DNA of 64,000 nucleotides, taken from contig CAYMEX010000014.1 in NCBI GenBank assembly GCA_964389525.1, positions 14,918-78,917 on the forward strand, written 5' to 3'. The position numbers and the translations under genes are program-made. This DNA comes from JAFLTL01 sp964389525. Its GTDB lineage: Bacteria > Bacteroidota > Bacteroidia > Bacteroidales > Muribaculaceae. Below the pieces are notes generated by a model. That model ran no database searches and had not been told where the DNA came from. It worked only from the letters and a program-made list of their open reading frames with translations. Positions 45,511 to 53,583 of this stretch are shown piece by piece (within the stretch, counting starts at the first letter, position 1; every line of letters begins with the position of its first letter).

Positions 45511-45544
45511 GGGCGCGTGTCGCGATGACATGCGCCCTCTCATC
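45511..45544. repeat. 34-nt repeat, copy B
   Basis: Exact reverse complement of 39942-39975. It is followed by CTATGAAAGCTATTGCAGC-type sequence that also resembles, inverted, the flank of copy A. It sits 11 nt after the susD terminator and before the convergent tadA 3' end. The remaining bases to 45604 hold no gene. Confidence 0.85.
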
Positions 45545-45604
45545 TATTTCATCGAGGAGCTACAATCGCTATGAAAGCTATTGCAGCTATTGAAGTTAAA
45601 GTGG

Positions 45605-46054
45605 TCAGCGGCGGCGGGTGAAGAAGTCGCGCATGAGTTCGGCGCACTCTTCCTCCATGAGTCCGCTGCGTATTACGGCCTTGGGGTGAAACGGAGTTCT
45701 GTCGGGCCGTGCGATCGAAGTGTATCCGCGTTTTGGGTCTGACGCGCCATAGACAATATGGCCGATCTGACTCCAGCCTAAGGCTCCGGCACACATGCAG
45801 CATGGCTCGACAGTCACATAGAGGACCGCGTCGGGCAGATACTTGCCGCCAAGCGCCTGCGATGCCGCCGTCAGCGCTATCATCTCGGCGTGGGCGGTCA
45901 CGTCGTGCAGCTGTTCGGTCATGTTGTGTCCGCGGCCTATGATGCGGTTGCCGCTCACTACAACCGCTCCGATCGGTACTTCCCCTTCTTCGGCGGCGCG
46001 GCGCGCCTCGGCAAGCGCCTGCGTCATCCAGCGGCGGTCGTCGTCACTCCACAT
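45605..46054 (-). CDS. tadA: tRNA-specific adenosine deaminase TadA-like
   Basis: 149 residues. Zinc deaminase with catalytic AHAEMIAL (His, Glu) and PCCMCAGAL (two Cys). It matches TadA length and the GEVPIGAVVVSGNRIIG N-terminal block. TadA edits A34 to inosine in tRNA-Arg(ACG). A free guanine/cytosine deaminase paralogue cannot be excluded, but NMTEQLHDVTAHAEM resembles the tRNA enzyme. It overlaps the HD gene by 11 nt and is the last gene of the ilvE run. Confidence 0.88.
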   Translation of the reverse strand: MWSDDDRRWMTQALAEARRAAEEGEVPIGAVVVSGNRIIGRGHNMTEQLHDVTAHAEMIALTAASQALGGKYLPDAVLYVTVEPCCMCAGALGWSQIGHIVYGASDPKRGYTSIARPDRTPFHPKAVIRSGLMEEECAELMRDFFTRRR

Positions 46055-46592
46055 CTCCGAACAGTTTTTTCAGTTCGACGAAGCGCTTGAGCGCGGCCTC
46101 TCCGTGCCGGCTCATTTCCTGCTCGACCCGGCTCATGGGCTTGCGCTCCATGTTGCCTGACTTCGAGTAGAATTTATCGGCATAGCAGATAAGTTTCTCA
46201 AGCATCGTGCGGGGCATCGTGTCGCGATTGGCCGGTATCGGCAACTTCTCGGCCGCGATCTCCTCTGGCGTCAGGCCGCTACCGGTGTGCGACTCGGCCA
46301 CACGTGCCAGCTGCTCGTCGGCCCCCTCGACGCGCAACAGATCAGCTCCGGCCACGCCGTGCAGTATGTAGGGCATGTCGCCGTGACAGTGGATGCCGGG
46401 GGCATCGGTCAGGCAGATGCCTATGTCGTGGAGCATGGCCGCGTCGTCGACAAGCTGCGGGTCGAGCCCGAGGCTGCAACGCGAGTTTATCGAAAGTGCG
46501 AGATCGGCCACGCTGCGGCAATGGCGTAAATAGATATCCCGCAGGGGTGAGCCTGCGGGATAATATAAGTCGATTATTTCCTGTGTGCTCAC
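46044..46592 (-). CDS. HD-domain phosphohydrolase
   Basis: 182 residues. The metal-binding HD motif is AAMLHDIGICLTDAPGIHCHG, with an earlier His in YLRHCRSVADLAL and a later Asp in LEKLICYADKFYSKSG, a typical HD arrangement. The substrate is unknown; such small HD proteins act on nucleotides or related phosphates. The start overlaps the end of ilvE by 4 nt and its end overlaps tadA, so it is in an operon with both. Confidence 0.82.
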   Translation of the reverse strand: MSTQEIIDLYYPAGSPLRDIYLRHCRSVADLALSINSRCSLGLDPQLVDDAAMLHDIGICLTDAPGIHCHGDMPYILHGVAGADLLRVEGADEQLARVAESHTGSGLTPEEIAAEKLPIPANRDTMPRTMLEKLICYADKFYSKSGNMERKPMSRVEQEMSRHGEAALKRFVELKKLFGDVE

Positions 46593-47617
46593 TCTACGAT
46601 CGTGTTCCAGCCGTGAATGTCGTCGGCCTCGCCAAGCTGAATGGCGCGCAGACGATTATAGAGATCGGTGGTGATGCGTCCGGGCTGACGGTCTTTGGCC
46701 ACGATATATTTCGTGCCGTTGTCGAGGTCGTGTATCTCGGCTACGGGCGAGGCTACGGCTGCGGTTCCGCATGCGGCTGCCTCGTCGATCTCGGCAAGCT
46801 CCTCGACCGGGATATGACGCTCCTCCACTTCGAGACCCATGTCGCGCGCAAGCTGCATGAGGCTCTTGTTGGTGATCGACGGAAGTATCGAGTCGGATGC
46901 CGGAGTGATGTATTTGTTTCCCTTAATGGCGAAGAAGTTGGCCGGACCACACTCATCGAGATACTTCTTCTCGCGCGGGTCGAGATAGAGCACGGCCGAA
47001 TATCCGAGCGAGTGCGCCTTCTCTCCTGCCGAAAGACTCGCAGCGTAGTTGCCGCCGACTTTCCAGCGTCCGGTGCCTTTGGGAGCCACACGGTCAAACT
47101 CGCGCATGATGCATATGTCGGTCGGCTTGAATCCTTCCTTGAAATAGGGACCTACCGGAGTGACAAGGATCATAAAGAGATACTCCTTGGCGGGTTTTAC
47201 TCCGACCTGAGCCGACATGCCGATCTCGAGCGGACGGATATAAAGCGATGCTCCGCTGCCATATGGCGGCACGAAGCGCTCGTTGAGCTTCACAACCATC
47301 TTTGCCATCTTCTCGAAAAGCTCCTGTGGAACGGGAGCCATGAGCAGCCCCTCGGCCGACTCGCGTATGCGGCGCGCGTTCTCGTCGAGACGGAAGATGC
47401 GCACTTTGCCGTCTTTGCCGCGGAAGGCCTTAAGACCTTCAAAGATTTCCTGCCCGTAGTGGAGGCATGTAGCCGCCATGTGTATGTCGATCGTCTCTGA
47501 CTGCGACACTTCAATTTCGCCCCACTTGCCGTCGACATAGCGACAGCGCACATTGTAATCGGTGGGAATGTAGCCAAACGAGAGGTTTGCCCAGTCGATA
47601 TCGTTGGATGTAGCCAT
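46589..47617 (-). CDS. ilvE: Branched-chain amino acid aminotransferase
   Basis: 342 residues from the ATG at 47617 (MATSNDIDWANLSFGYIPTD). The frame opens at 47755, but that extension spans the promoter. PLP enzyme for the last step of Leu, Ile and Val synthesis. It has LHYGQEIFEGLKAFRGKDG, RIFRLDENARRI, YIRPLEIGMSAQVGV, GRWKVGGNYAASLSAGEKAHSLG with the PLP Lys, YLDECGPANFFAIKGN and the C-terminal AACGTAAVASPVAEI. The first gene of ilvE-HD-tadA. Confidence 0.95.
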   Translation of the reverse strand: MATSNDIDWANLSFGYIPTDYNVRCRYVDGKWGEIEVSQSETIDIHMAATCLHYGQEIFEGLKAFRGKDGKVRIFRLDENARRIRESAEGLLMAPVPQELFEKMAKMVVKLNERFVPPYGSGASLYIRPLEIGMSAQVGVKPAKEYLFMILVTPVGPYFKEGFKPTDICIMREFDRVAPKGTGRWKVGGNYAASLSAGEKAHSLGYSAVLYLDPREKKYLDECGPANFFAIKGNKYITPASDSILPSITNKSLMQLARDMGLEVEERHIPVEELAEIDEAAACGTAAVASPVAEIHDLDNGTKYIVAKDRQPGRITTDLYNRLRAIQLGEADDIHGWNTIVE

Positions 47618-47672
47618 AGGTGTATTTATGTTTGCCACAGGAGTCTTGCGCTCCCGATGCTGTTTTACGAAA

Positions 47673-47706
47673 AGCGTTGCAAATATAACGATATTTCTTG
47701 CGAAAA
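47673..47706 (-). promoter_or_regulatory. Promoter of the ilvE run
   Basis: On the minus strand TATATTTG (47687-47680) is a perfect -7 match, with TTTTCG (47706-47701) as -33. The start near 47673 lies about 56 nt upstream of the ilvE ATG, supporting the shorter ORF. Confidence 0.6.
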
Positions 47707-47872
47707 GGTCTACAACTCCAATATATTTATTGTATAATATGCGCTGGAGCGTCAAAATGTCAGATTAACGGCACACTACCGCCACAGTCGTGCAATGCCG
47801 CCATCTCCCGCCGTATAAGTGGCCGATACTAAGAAATATCGTTAAATGAAACTGTGATTTAAGGTTTTTGCT

Positions 47873-47880
47873 TATTTTTG
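47873..47880 (+). promoter_or_regulatory. -7 box of the GH2 beta-galactosidase gene
   Basis: TATTTTTG fits TAnnTTTG. The predicted start near 47887 leaves a leader of about 36 nt to the ATG at 47923. The -33 region (TGTG) is weak. Confidence 0.45.
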
Positions 47881-47922
47881 TCTGAGAAACAATACCATCA
47901 TTCATCTCCATAGATCTGAATC

Positions 47923-50900
47923 ATGCGAAAACATTTCATCGTCGCATCAATGCTTCTTGCCGTTGCTCTAAATGCTCCGGCTGCTGTGCCTGACCTGAAA
48001 GGTTTTGACTACGGAAAGGCCGACGCCCCGACGGGCGACGAGTGGCAGTCGCCCGAGAAGCTGGCATATAACAAACTTCAGCCGCGCGCATATTTTTTCT
48101 CGTTCGCCAACGTAGATAACGCACGTAAAGTGCTGCCCGAGAACAGCGAATACTATAAAAGCCTCAATGGCGAATGGAAGTTCAACTGGGTGAATACGCC
48201 GGAGAAGCGTCCCGCCGATTTCTACAAGACCGACTACGACGTGTCGGGGTGGGACAACATCGCAGTGCCCGGATGCTGGAACGTGCAGGGCATCGGCCCG
48301 GACGGCTCGCTGAAATACGGTGTGCCCATCTACGTCAACCAGCCGGTGATCTTCCAGCATAAGGTGGCTGTCGACGACTGGCGCGGCGGCGTGATGCGCA
48401 CCCCGCCCGAGAACTGGACTACCTACAACGACCGCAACGAGGTCGGCTCCTACCGCCGCACGTTCACCGTGCCTGCCGACTGGGACGGACGCGAAATCTA
48501 TATCAACTTCGACGGCGTGGACTCATTCTTCTACCTGTGGGTCAACGGCAAGTATGTCGGATTCTCCAAGAACTCACGCAACACGGCCACTTTCGACATC
48601 ACCGATCTTGTCGTGAAGGGCGAGAACACGGTGGCGGTGGAGGTGTACCGCAGCAGCGACGGATCGTTCCTCGAGGCTCAGGACATGTTCCGCCTGCCCG
48701 GCATCATCCGCGACACATACCTCACCTCGACGCCCAAAGTCGCAATCTCCGACCTTGTAGTGCGCACCCTCTCAATCGACAAGAACGGCGAGGCAAAAAT
48801 GAAGGTCGACGTAACAGTCGAGAACCTCACCAAGAAAGACGCTAAAGGCTACTCCGTTAGCTACAGCTTCTATCCCTGCGAGCTATACAGCGATGTGACC
48901 TCGGCCACTCCGGCCATCACCGAGTCGCTTCCCGATAAGGTGCTCTACATAGCCAAAGGTTCCACAACCGAGAACAACCTGACATTCGACTGGGCCGATC
49001 CGAAAAAATGGAGTGCCGAGGAGCCGTGGCGCTACGTAGTCGTGGCCGAGCTGAAAAACTCCAAAGGAAAGACCGTGGATATCGCATCGGTCTATACCGG
49101 TGTGCGCACCGTCGAGATACGCGACACGCCGGCCTCGCAGGATGAATTCGGCCTCGCCGGACGCTATTTCTACGTCAACAACAAGCCTGTGAAACTCAAG
49201 GGTGTCAACCGCCACGAGAACAATCCGCTCACAGGCCACGCCATCACCCGCGACCAGGTCGATCACGAAATCATGCTTATGAAGCAGGGCAATATCAACC
49301 ATGTGCGTAACTCGCACTACAGCAACATGCCCTACTGGTACAATGCGTGCGACAAATACGGCATCTATCTCGAGGACGAGGCAAACATCGAGAGCCATGA
49401 ATATTACTACGGCGACGCATCGCTGAGCCACCCCAAGGAGTGGGAGGCCGCTCACGTGGCCCGCGACATGGAGCTTGTGCGCGCCCATGTCAACAGCCCC
49501 TCGATCGTCATATGGTCGCTCGGCAACGAGGCCGGCCCCGGCGACAACTTCGTGACCGCCTACAACGCTATCAAAGCGTTCGACACATCGCGCCCCGTCC
49601 AGTATGAGCGCAACAACGACATCGTCGACATGGGTTCCAACCAGTATCCGTCGGTGGCATGGGTGCGCGAGGCTGTCAAAGGCGACGCCGATGTGAAATA
49701 TCCTTATCACATATCGGAGTACGCACACTCGATGGGTAACGCCGTAGGCAACCTCGTCGACTATTGGGACGCTATCGAGTCGACCAACTTCTTCTGTGGC
49801 GGCGCTATCTGGGACTGGGTCGACCAGGCCATACTCACCCACACTCCCGACGGCAAGACCTACATGGCTTATGGAGGAGATTTCGGCGACACGCCCAACG
49901 ACGGCATGTTCTGCATGAACGGCATAATGTTCCCCGATCTTGCGCCGAAGCCCCAGTACTACGAAGTGCAGAAAGTCTATCAGAACGTCGGCGTCAAGGC
50001 CTCGGATCTCAGCCGCGGCGAGATAGAGGTGTTCAACAAAAACTACTTCACTCCGCTCGACTACGACATGCGCTGGCTTCTCTATGCCGACGGCAATGAA
50101 GTGGCCTCGGGCGACCGCTTCGGCGGTACGGCGGCAAAAGACATAGCTCCCCGCACGGCCGGAAAAATGACGATTCCTTATGATCTGAACACTCTCGATG
50201 CCGATAAAGAGTATTTCCTCACCGTTGAGTTCCTCCAGCCTTCCGACAAGCCCTGGGCTAAAAAAGGTTTCGTGCAGATGCGCGAGCAGATACCCGTAAA
50301 GAGCGCCGATGCCTACACCCCGGTCGCCAAGGGCTATAACGGACGCCTTGACCTCGTAAGTTCGGCTGAAGACGTGACTGTGTCGGGCCATGATTTCAAG
50401 GTGATATTCGACAACGCCACAGGCACGATATCGTCGTTTACATTCGGCGGCAAAGAGTATATAACTCCCGGCAACGGCCCGCGTCTCGACGCCTACCGCG
50501 CTCCGGTCGACAACGACGTCTGGGTCTACGGCCAGTGGTATGCCAACGGTCTCGACAATCTGACTCACAAAGCCACAGCCAATAAAGCCTACCGCCGCGC
50601 CGACGGAGCAGTCGTCGTAAGCTACACCGTCGAGTCGAAAGCCGAAAACGCCACCAAACTCGACGGCCGGTTCACCTCGGGTCGCGCCAAGACAGTCGAA
50701 GGAGATCAGCTCGACGATCCGATGATCTTTGTCACCAACCAGATCTGGACAGTTTACTCCGACGGCTCCATCGAACTTGAGGCCGCTGTGACCGACAACA
50801 AGCCCACCGTAACGCTTCCGCGTCTCGGTTATGCCATGAAGCTGCCGTCGGCTCTCGACAACTACACCTACTATGGCCGTGGCCCCATCAACAACTTCAA

Positions 50901-51963
50901 CGACCGCAAGACCGGCCAGTTCGTCGGCCTATACAACTCCAAAGTGGCCGACATGTTTGTCGACTTCCCCAAGCCTCAGAGCATGAGCGGACGCGAGGAG
51001 GTGCGCTGGAGCGCACTCCGTGACGCCAATGGCCGCGGACTGCAATTTATCGCCCTCGACACCATGAGCATGTCGGTATTGCCCTGGAGCGAGCAGCAGC
51101 TCGCCAACGCCCCGCATCCGTGCGATCTTCCGGCCTCCGACGGCAACTACCTGCATCTCGACACCAAAGTGACCGGCCTCGGCGGAAGCAGCTGCGGCCA
51201 GGGCGGCCCGCTCACCCACGACCGTGTGAAAGGCGGCGACCATCATTTCGGATTTATCATACGTCCGGTGACATCGCATACCGATCTTTCAGCCAACGCA
51301 CGCGTAGGTCGCGGCGGCACACTTCCGCTCTCGATCGTGCGCGACCGCAAAGGCATCGTAACCATATCTTCATCTGATCACAATGCCGGAATCATCTATA
51401 CCGACGGCACCGTAAAAGGCCGCAAGAAAACTCCGGTAGAGAAAAGCTATGACGGCGCGTTTGAGTTTAAAGCCGGAGGCACAATCACAGCATGGGATGC
51501 AGCTGATACCACAATAAAGGCAACCACCACATTCGAGCCGCTGAACACGGTTGATATGGAAGTTGTCTACTGCTCGAGCGAGGAGCCTGGTGACGACGCG
51601 TTTTACCTCACCGACGGCGATCCGACGACAATATGGCACACCACCTACGGCGTCACAGTCGGCAAATATCCCCACTGGATCGACTTCGACACCTATGATG
51701 TGAAAGGCATGAAAGGCTTTACAATACTTCCCCGCCAGGACGGAAGCGCGACAGGCATGGTCAAGGACTATCGCATCGAAGTGAGCGACGACGGCAAGAC
51801 ATGGCGCAAAGTGACCGAAGGATCGTTTGACGCCTCGGCCAAGGAGAAGAAAGTGATATTCGACACTCCCGTCAAGGCACGCTACATGCGCTTCACCGCT
51901 CTCTCGTCGCAGCGCGGCCACGACTACGGCAGCGCGGCCGAGTTCAGCATCATACCCGAATAA
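47923..51963 (+). CDS. GH2 beta-galactosidase (large, with C-terminal discoidin-like module)
   Basis: 1346 residues, signal peptide MRKHFIVASMLLAVALNAPA. The family GH2 layout is sugar-binding domain (YRRTFTVPADWDGREIYINFDGVDSFFY in blocks), Ig-like domains, catalytic barrel with RHENNPLTGHAITRDQVDHE, acid/base Glu in IWSLGNEAGPGD and nucleophile Glu in HISEYAHSMGNA, then domain 5 (Bgal_small_N; RYGRGPIN-type YYGRGPINNFNDRKTG). The C-terminus has an F5/8-type-C-like module at about 1205-1346 (FYLTDGDPTTIWHTTYG, YPHWIDFDTYDVKGMKGFTI, ARYMRFTALSS) that probably binds carbohydrate. It is monocistronic and terminated at 51989. Confidence 0.94.
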   Translation: MRKHFIVASMLLAVALNAPAAVPDLKGFDYGKADAPTGDEWQSPEKLAYNKLQPRAYFFSFANVDNARKVLPENSEYYKSLNGEWKFNWVNTPEKRPADFYKTDYDVSGWDNIAVPGCWNVQGIGPDGSLKYGVPIYVNQPVIFQHKVAVDDWRGGVMRTPPENWTTYNDRNEVGSYRRTFTVPADWDGREIYINFDGVDSFFYLWVNGKYVGFSKNSRNTATFDITDLVVKGENTVAVEVYRSSDGSFLEAQDMFRLPGIIRDTYLTSTPKVAISDLVVRTLSIDKNGEAKMKVDVTVENLTKKDAKGYSVSYSFYPCELYSDVTSATPAITESLPDKVLYIAKGSTTENNLTFDWADPKKWSAEEPWRYVVVAELKNSKGKTVDIASVYTGVRTVEIRDTPASQDEFGLAGRYFYVNNKPVKLKGVNRHENNPLTGHAITRDQVDHEIMLMKQGNINHVRNSHYSNMPYWYNACDKYGIYLEDEANIESHEYYYGDASLSHPKEWEAAHVARDMELVRAHVNSPSIVIWSLGNEAGPGDNFVTAYNAIKAFDTSRPVQYERNNDIVDMGSNQYPSVAWVREAVKGDADVKYPYHISEYAHSMGNAVGNLVDYWDAIESTNFFCGGAIWDWVDQAILTHTPDGKTYMAYGGDFGDTPNDGMFCMNGIMFPDLAPKPQYYEVQKVYQNVGVKASDLSRGEIEVFNKNYFTPLDYDMRWLLYADGNEVASGDRFGGTAAKDIAPRTAGKMTIPYDLNTLDADKEYFLTVEFLQPSDKPWAKKGFVQMREQIPVKSADAYTPVAKGYNGRLDLVSSAEDVTVSGHDFKVIFDNATGTISSFTFGGKEYITPGNGPRLDAYRAPVDNDVWVYGQWYANGLDNLTHKATANKAYRRADGAVVVSYTVESKAENATKLDGRFTSGRAKTVEGDQLDDPMIFVTNQIWTVYSDGSIELEAAVTDNKPTVTLPRLGYAMKLPSALDNYTYYGRGPINNFNDRKTGQFVGLYNSKVADMFVDFPKPQSMSGREEVRWSALRDANGRGLQFIALDTMSMSVLPWSEQQLANAPHPCDLPASDGNYLHLDTKVTGLGGSSCGQGGPLTHDRVKGGDHHFGFIIRPVTSHTDLSANARVGRGGTLPLSIVRDRKGIVTISSSDHNAGIIYTDGTVKGRKKTPVEKSYDGAFEFKAGGTITAWDAADTTIKATTTFEPLNTVDMEVVYCSSEEPGDDAFYLTDGDPTTIWHTTYGVTVGKYPHWIDFDTYDVKGMKGFTILPRQDGSATGMVKDYRIEVSDDGKTWRKVTEGSFDASAKEKKVIFDTPVKARYMRFTALSSQRGHDYGSAAEFSIIPE

Positions 51964-51988
51964 AAAACATACCTGAACAAATAGAACA

Positions 51989-52030
51989 ATCCCTCCGGCA
52001 GGTCACTCACACCTCCGGAGGGATTTCTTT
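51989..52030. terminator. Terminator between GH2 gene and AAA_14 ATPase gene
   Basis: ATCCCTCCGG (51989-51998) pairs with CCGGAGGGAT (52015-52024), followed by TTCTTTAT. It lies between the plus-strand GH2 gene and the convergent minus-strand ATPase gene, and is likely bidirectional. Confidence 0.8.
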
Positions 52031-52054
52031 ATCGCGACATCACAAGTCCCGCCA

Positions 52055-53401
52055 TTACTGCAATCCTGAAAGATCTACTTTATAACAGGCGGGAGCAGTA
52101 TGATTCTTTTCAAGAAACATCACCATATAGACAGGGGCATAAATGATTTTGCCCTCAACACGCAGATTGTCGTTATTAAACACCACCGCCTCAGGCAGAT
52201 CATACTCACCACAATCCATTATGTTTGACAATGCACGATGCATATCGTAATCCTTACCGGATTTTACCTCAATCGGCAAGACCTTGCCATCAAGCTCAAT
52301 AACAAAATCCAATTCACCCCTCTTCTTGCTATTGTAATAATACGGGACTATGCCGTGTGCAACAAGCTCCTGTGCCACAGCATTCTCATATACCGAACCG
52401 AAATTGATATTCTTGTCTCCGCTGATTATCCGCATCTGAATACCATCGGCATACTGACAAGCAAGCAGACCGATATCGTTTTGAAAGAGTTTGAACAAGT
52501 TACGTGATCGTGCAAGCAGAAGGGGCACTTTCGGCTCTTCTACATTGTAGACAGGCAACGCCACGCCGGCGTTTGTCAGCCAAAGAAAACTGTTTTCTAT
52601 ACGGTCAAACTTTGCGTGTTCATTCAACCGCTTTAAAATGAAACGTTTATTTTTGGTATTTAATTCTGGGGGAATAAGATTAAAAATCTCCTCGATGTAT
52701 AACTTGTTATGAGGATCATACCGGGCAATATCGCGTTTATATAGCCTAATAATATCCTGCTGAACAGTCATTACATCCTGAAGGTTATTATTCTCTATAT
52801 ATTTATCCACCGCCGCCGGCATACCTCCGACAACAAGATACAGCCGGAACAATTCCATGATCTTGCCATGCACGAATGCATCCACAGCAGTTCGGCCGTC
52901 CCATGCCTCGCGCAACGATCTGATTACAGCATCGTTAATCCCTAAAGACGAAATAAACTCCTCGAAATCGAGTGGAAACATATCTTTGACCCCCATGTAT
53001 CCGACCGGCTCCGACCGCAGATCTTTCAGCTCCACCCCAAGAAGCGAGCCACTCAGTATATAACGATACGAGCCCTCATCTACAAGAAACTTAATTGCCG
53101 TAACAATTTCGGGACACTGCTGCACCTCGTCAAAAAAGATGAGAGTTTCACCTTTTACAAGCGGCACAGTAGTGATTGCCGACAGGCGAAGCAGAATATC
53201 TGCGCTATTTTTCGCCCCTTTGAATAAATCTACTGCCTCAGGAGTCTCAATAAAATTGATTTCGATAAAATTCCTGAAGCTCTTTCCAAATTGGCGAATT
53301 GAGTATGTCTTACCGATTTGTCGGGCGCCGGTAATAAGCAACGCACTGCGAGTTGTCTCGTAATAACGCCTGATATAGCCCTCAATCTTCCTTTTCAGCA
53401 T
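52055..53401 (-). CDS. AAA_14/DUF4143 ATP-binding protein
   Basis: 448 residues. N-terminal P-loop ATPase: ALLITGARQIGKTYSIRQFG (Walker A variant), LIFFDEVQQCPEIV (Walker B), SGSLLG sensor region. The C-terminal half is DUF4143-like, with KKRGELDFVIELDGKVLPIEVKSG, a restriction-endonuclease-type D-E-K arrangement. Such genes are widespread in gut anaerobes, often in variable positions; the function is unknown. Codon usage and base composition are AT-richer than the neighbours (Ile AUA, Asn AAT, Phe TTT rich), consistent with transfer. Its upstream region is a 32-bp tandem repeat. Confidence 0.86.
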   Translation of the reverse strand: MLKRKIEGYIRRYYETTRSALLITGARQIGKTYSIRQFGKSFRNFIEINFIETPEAVDLFKGAKNSADILLRLSAITTVPLVKGETLIFFDEVQQCPEIVTAIKFLVDEGSYRYILSGSLLGVELKDLRSEPVGYMGVKDMFPLDFEEFISSLGINDAVIRSLREAWDGRTAVDAFVHGKIMELFRLYLVVGGMPAAVDKYIENNNLQDVMTVQQDIIRLYKRDIARYDPHNKLYIEEIFNLIPPELNTKNKRFILKRLNEHAKFDRIENSFLWLTNAGVALPVYNVEEPKVPLLLARSRNLFKLFQNDIGLLACQYADGIQMRIISGDKNINFGSVYENAVAQELVAHGIVPYYYNSKKRGELDFVIELDGKVLPIEVKSGKDYDMHRALSNIMDCGEYDLPEAVVFNNDNLRVEGKIIYAPVYMVMFLEKNHTAPACYKVDLSGLQ

Positions 53402-53436
53402 AGCAATTTGATTATCCGTTATTTACCCACAATTAC

Positions 53437-53580
53437 GCCGCTTTTCCAAGAGATTTTCGGGCGTTTTTGCCGCTTTTCCAAGACAAATATAGAGTATTTT
53501 GCCGCTTTTCCAAGAGATTTTCGGGCATTTTTGCCGCTTTTCCAAGAGATTTTCGGGCATTTTTGCCGCTTTTCCAAGAT
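53437..53580. repeat. 32-bp tandem repeat, five units
   Basis: Units start at 53437, 53469, 53501, 53533 and 53565, each beginning GCCGCTTTTCCAAGA. Units 1, 3 and 4 continue GATTTTCGGGC(A/G)TTTTT. Unit 2 carries CAAATATAGAGTATTTT instead. The fifth unit is cut at 16 nt. The period is exactly 32 and not a multiple of three, so it cannot be a protein repeat in one frame. No spacer-type variability, so not CRISPR. Confidence 0.9.
53484..53513 (-). promoter_or_regulatory. Promoter of the AAA_14 gene inside the tandem repeat
   Basis: On the minus strand TATATTTG (53491-53484) is a perfect -7 match contained only in the variant unit 2. TTGG of unit 3 (53513-53510) stands 18 nt upstream as -33. The start near 53477 gives a leader of about 75 nt that includes unit 1. 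Confidence 0.55.
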
Positions 53581-53583
53581 TTG

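Noticed and set aside
39942..45544. Insertion sequence bounded by the 34-nt inverted repeats
   Set aside because: No transposase or target-site duplication is visible between or beside the repeats; kept only as an unexplained repeat pair.
48883..50568. 561-codon minus-strand frame opposite the GH2 gene
   Set aside because: Val/His-rich antisense frame with no family features; GH2 catalytic motifs lie on the plus strand.
53437..53580. CRISPR-like array
   Set aside because: Units are directly repeated with almost no variable spacers; four of five second halves are the same. No cas gene is near. It is a minisatellite.
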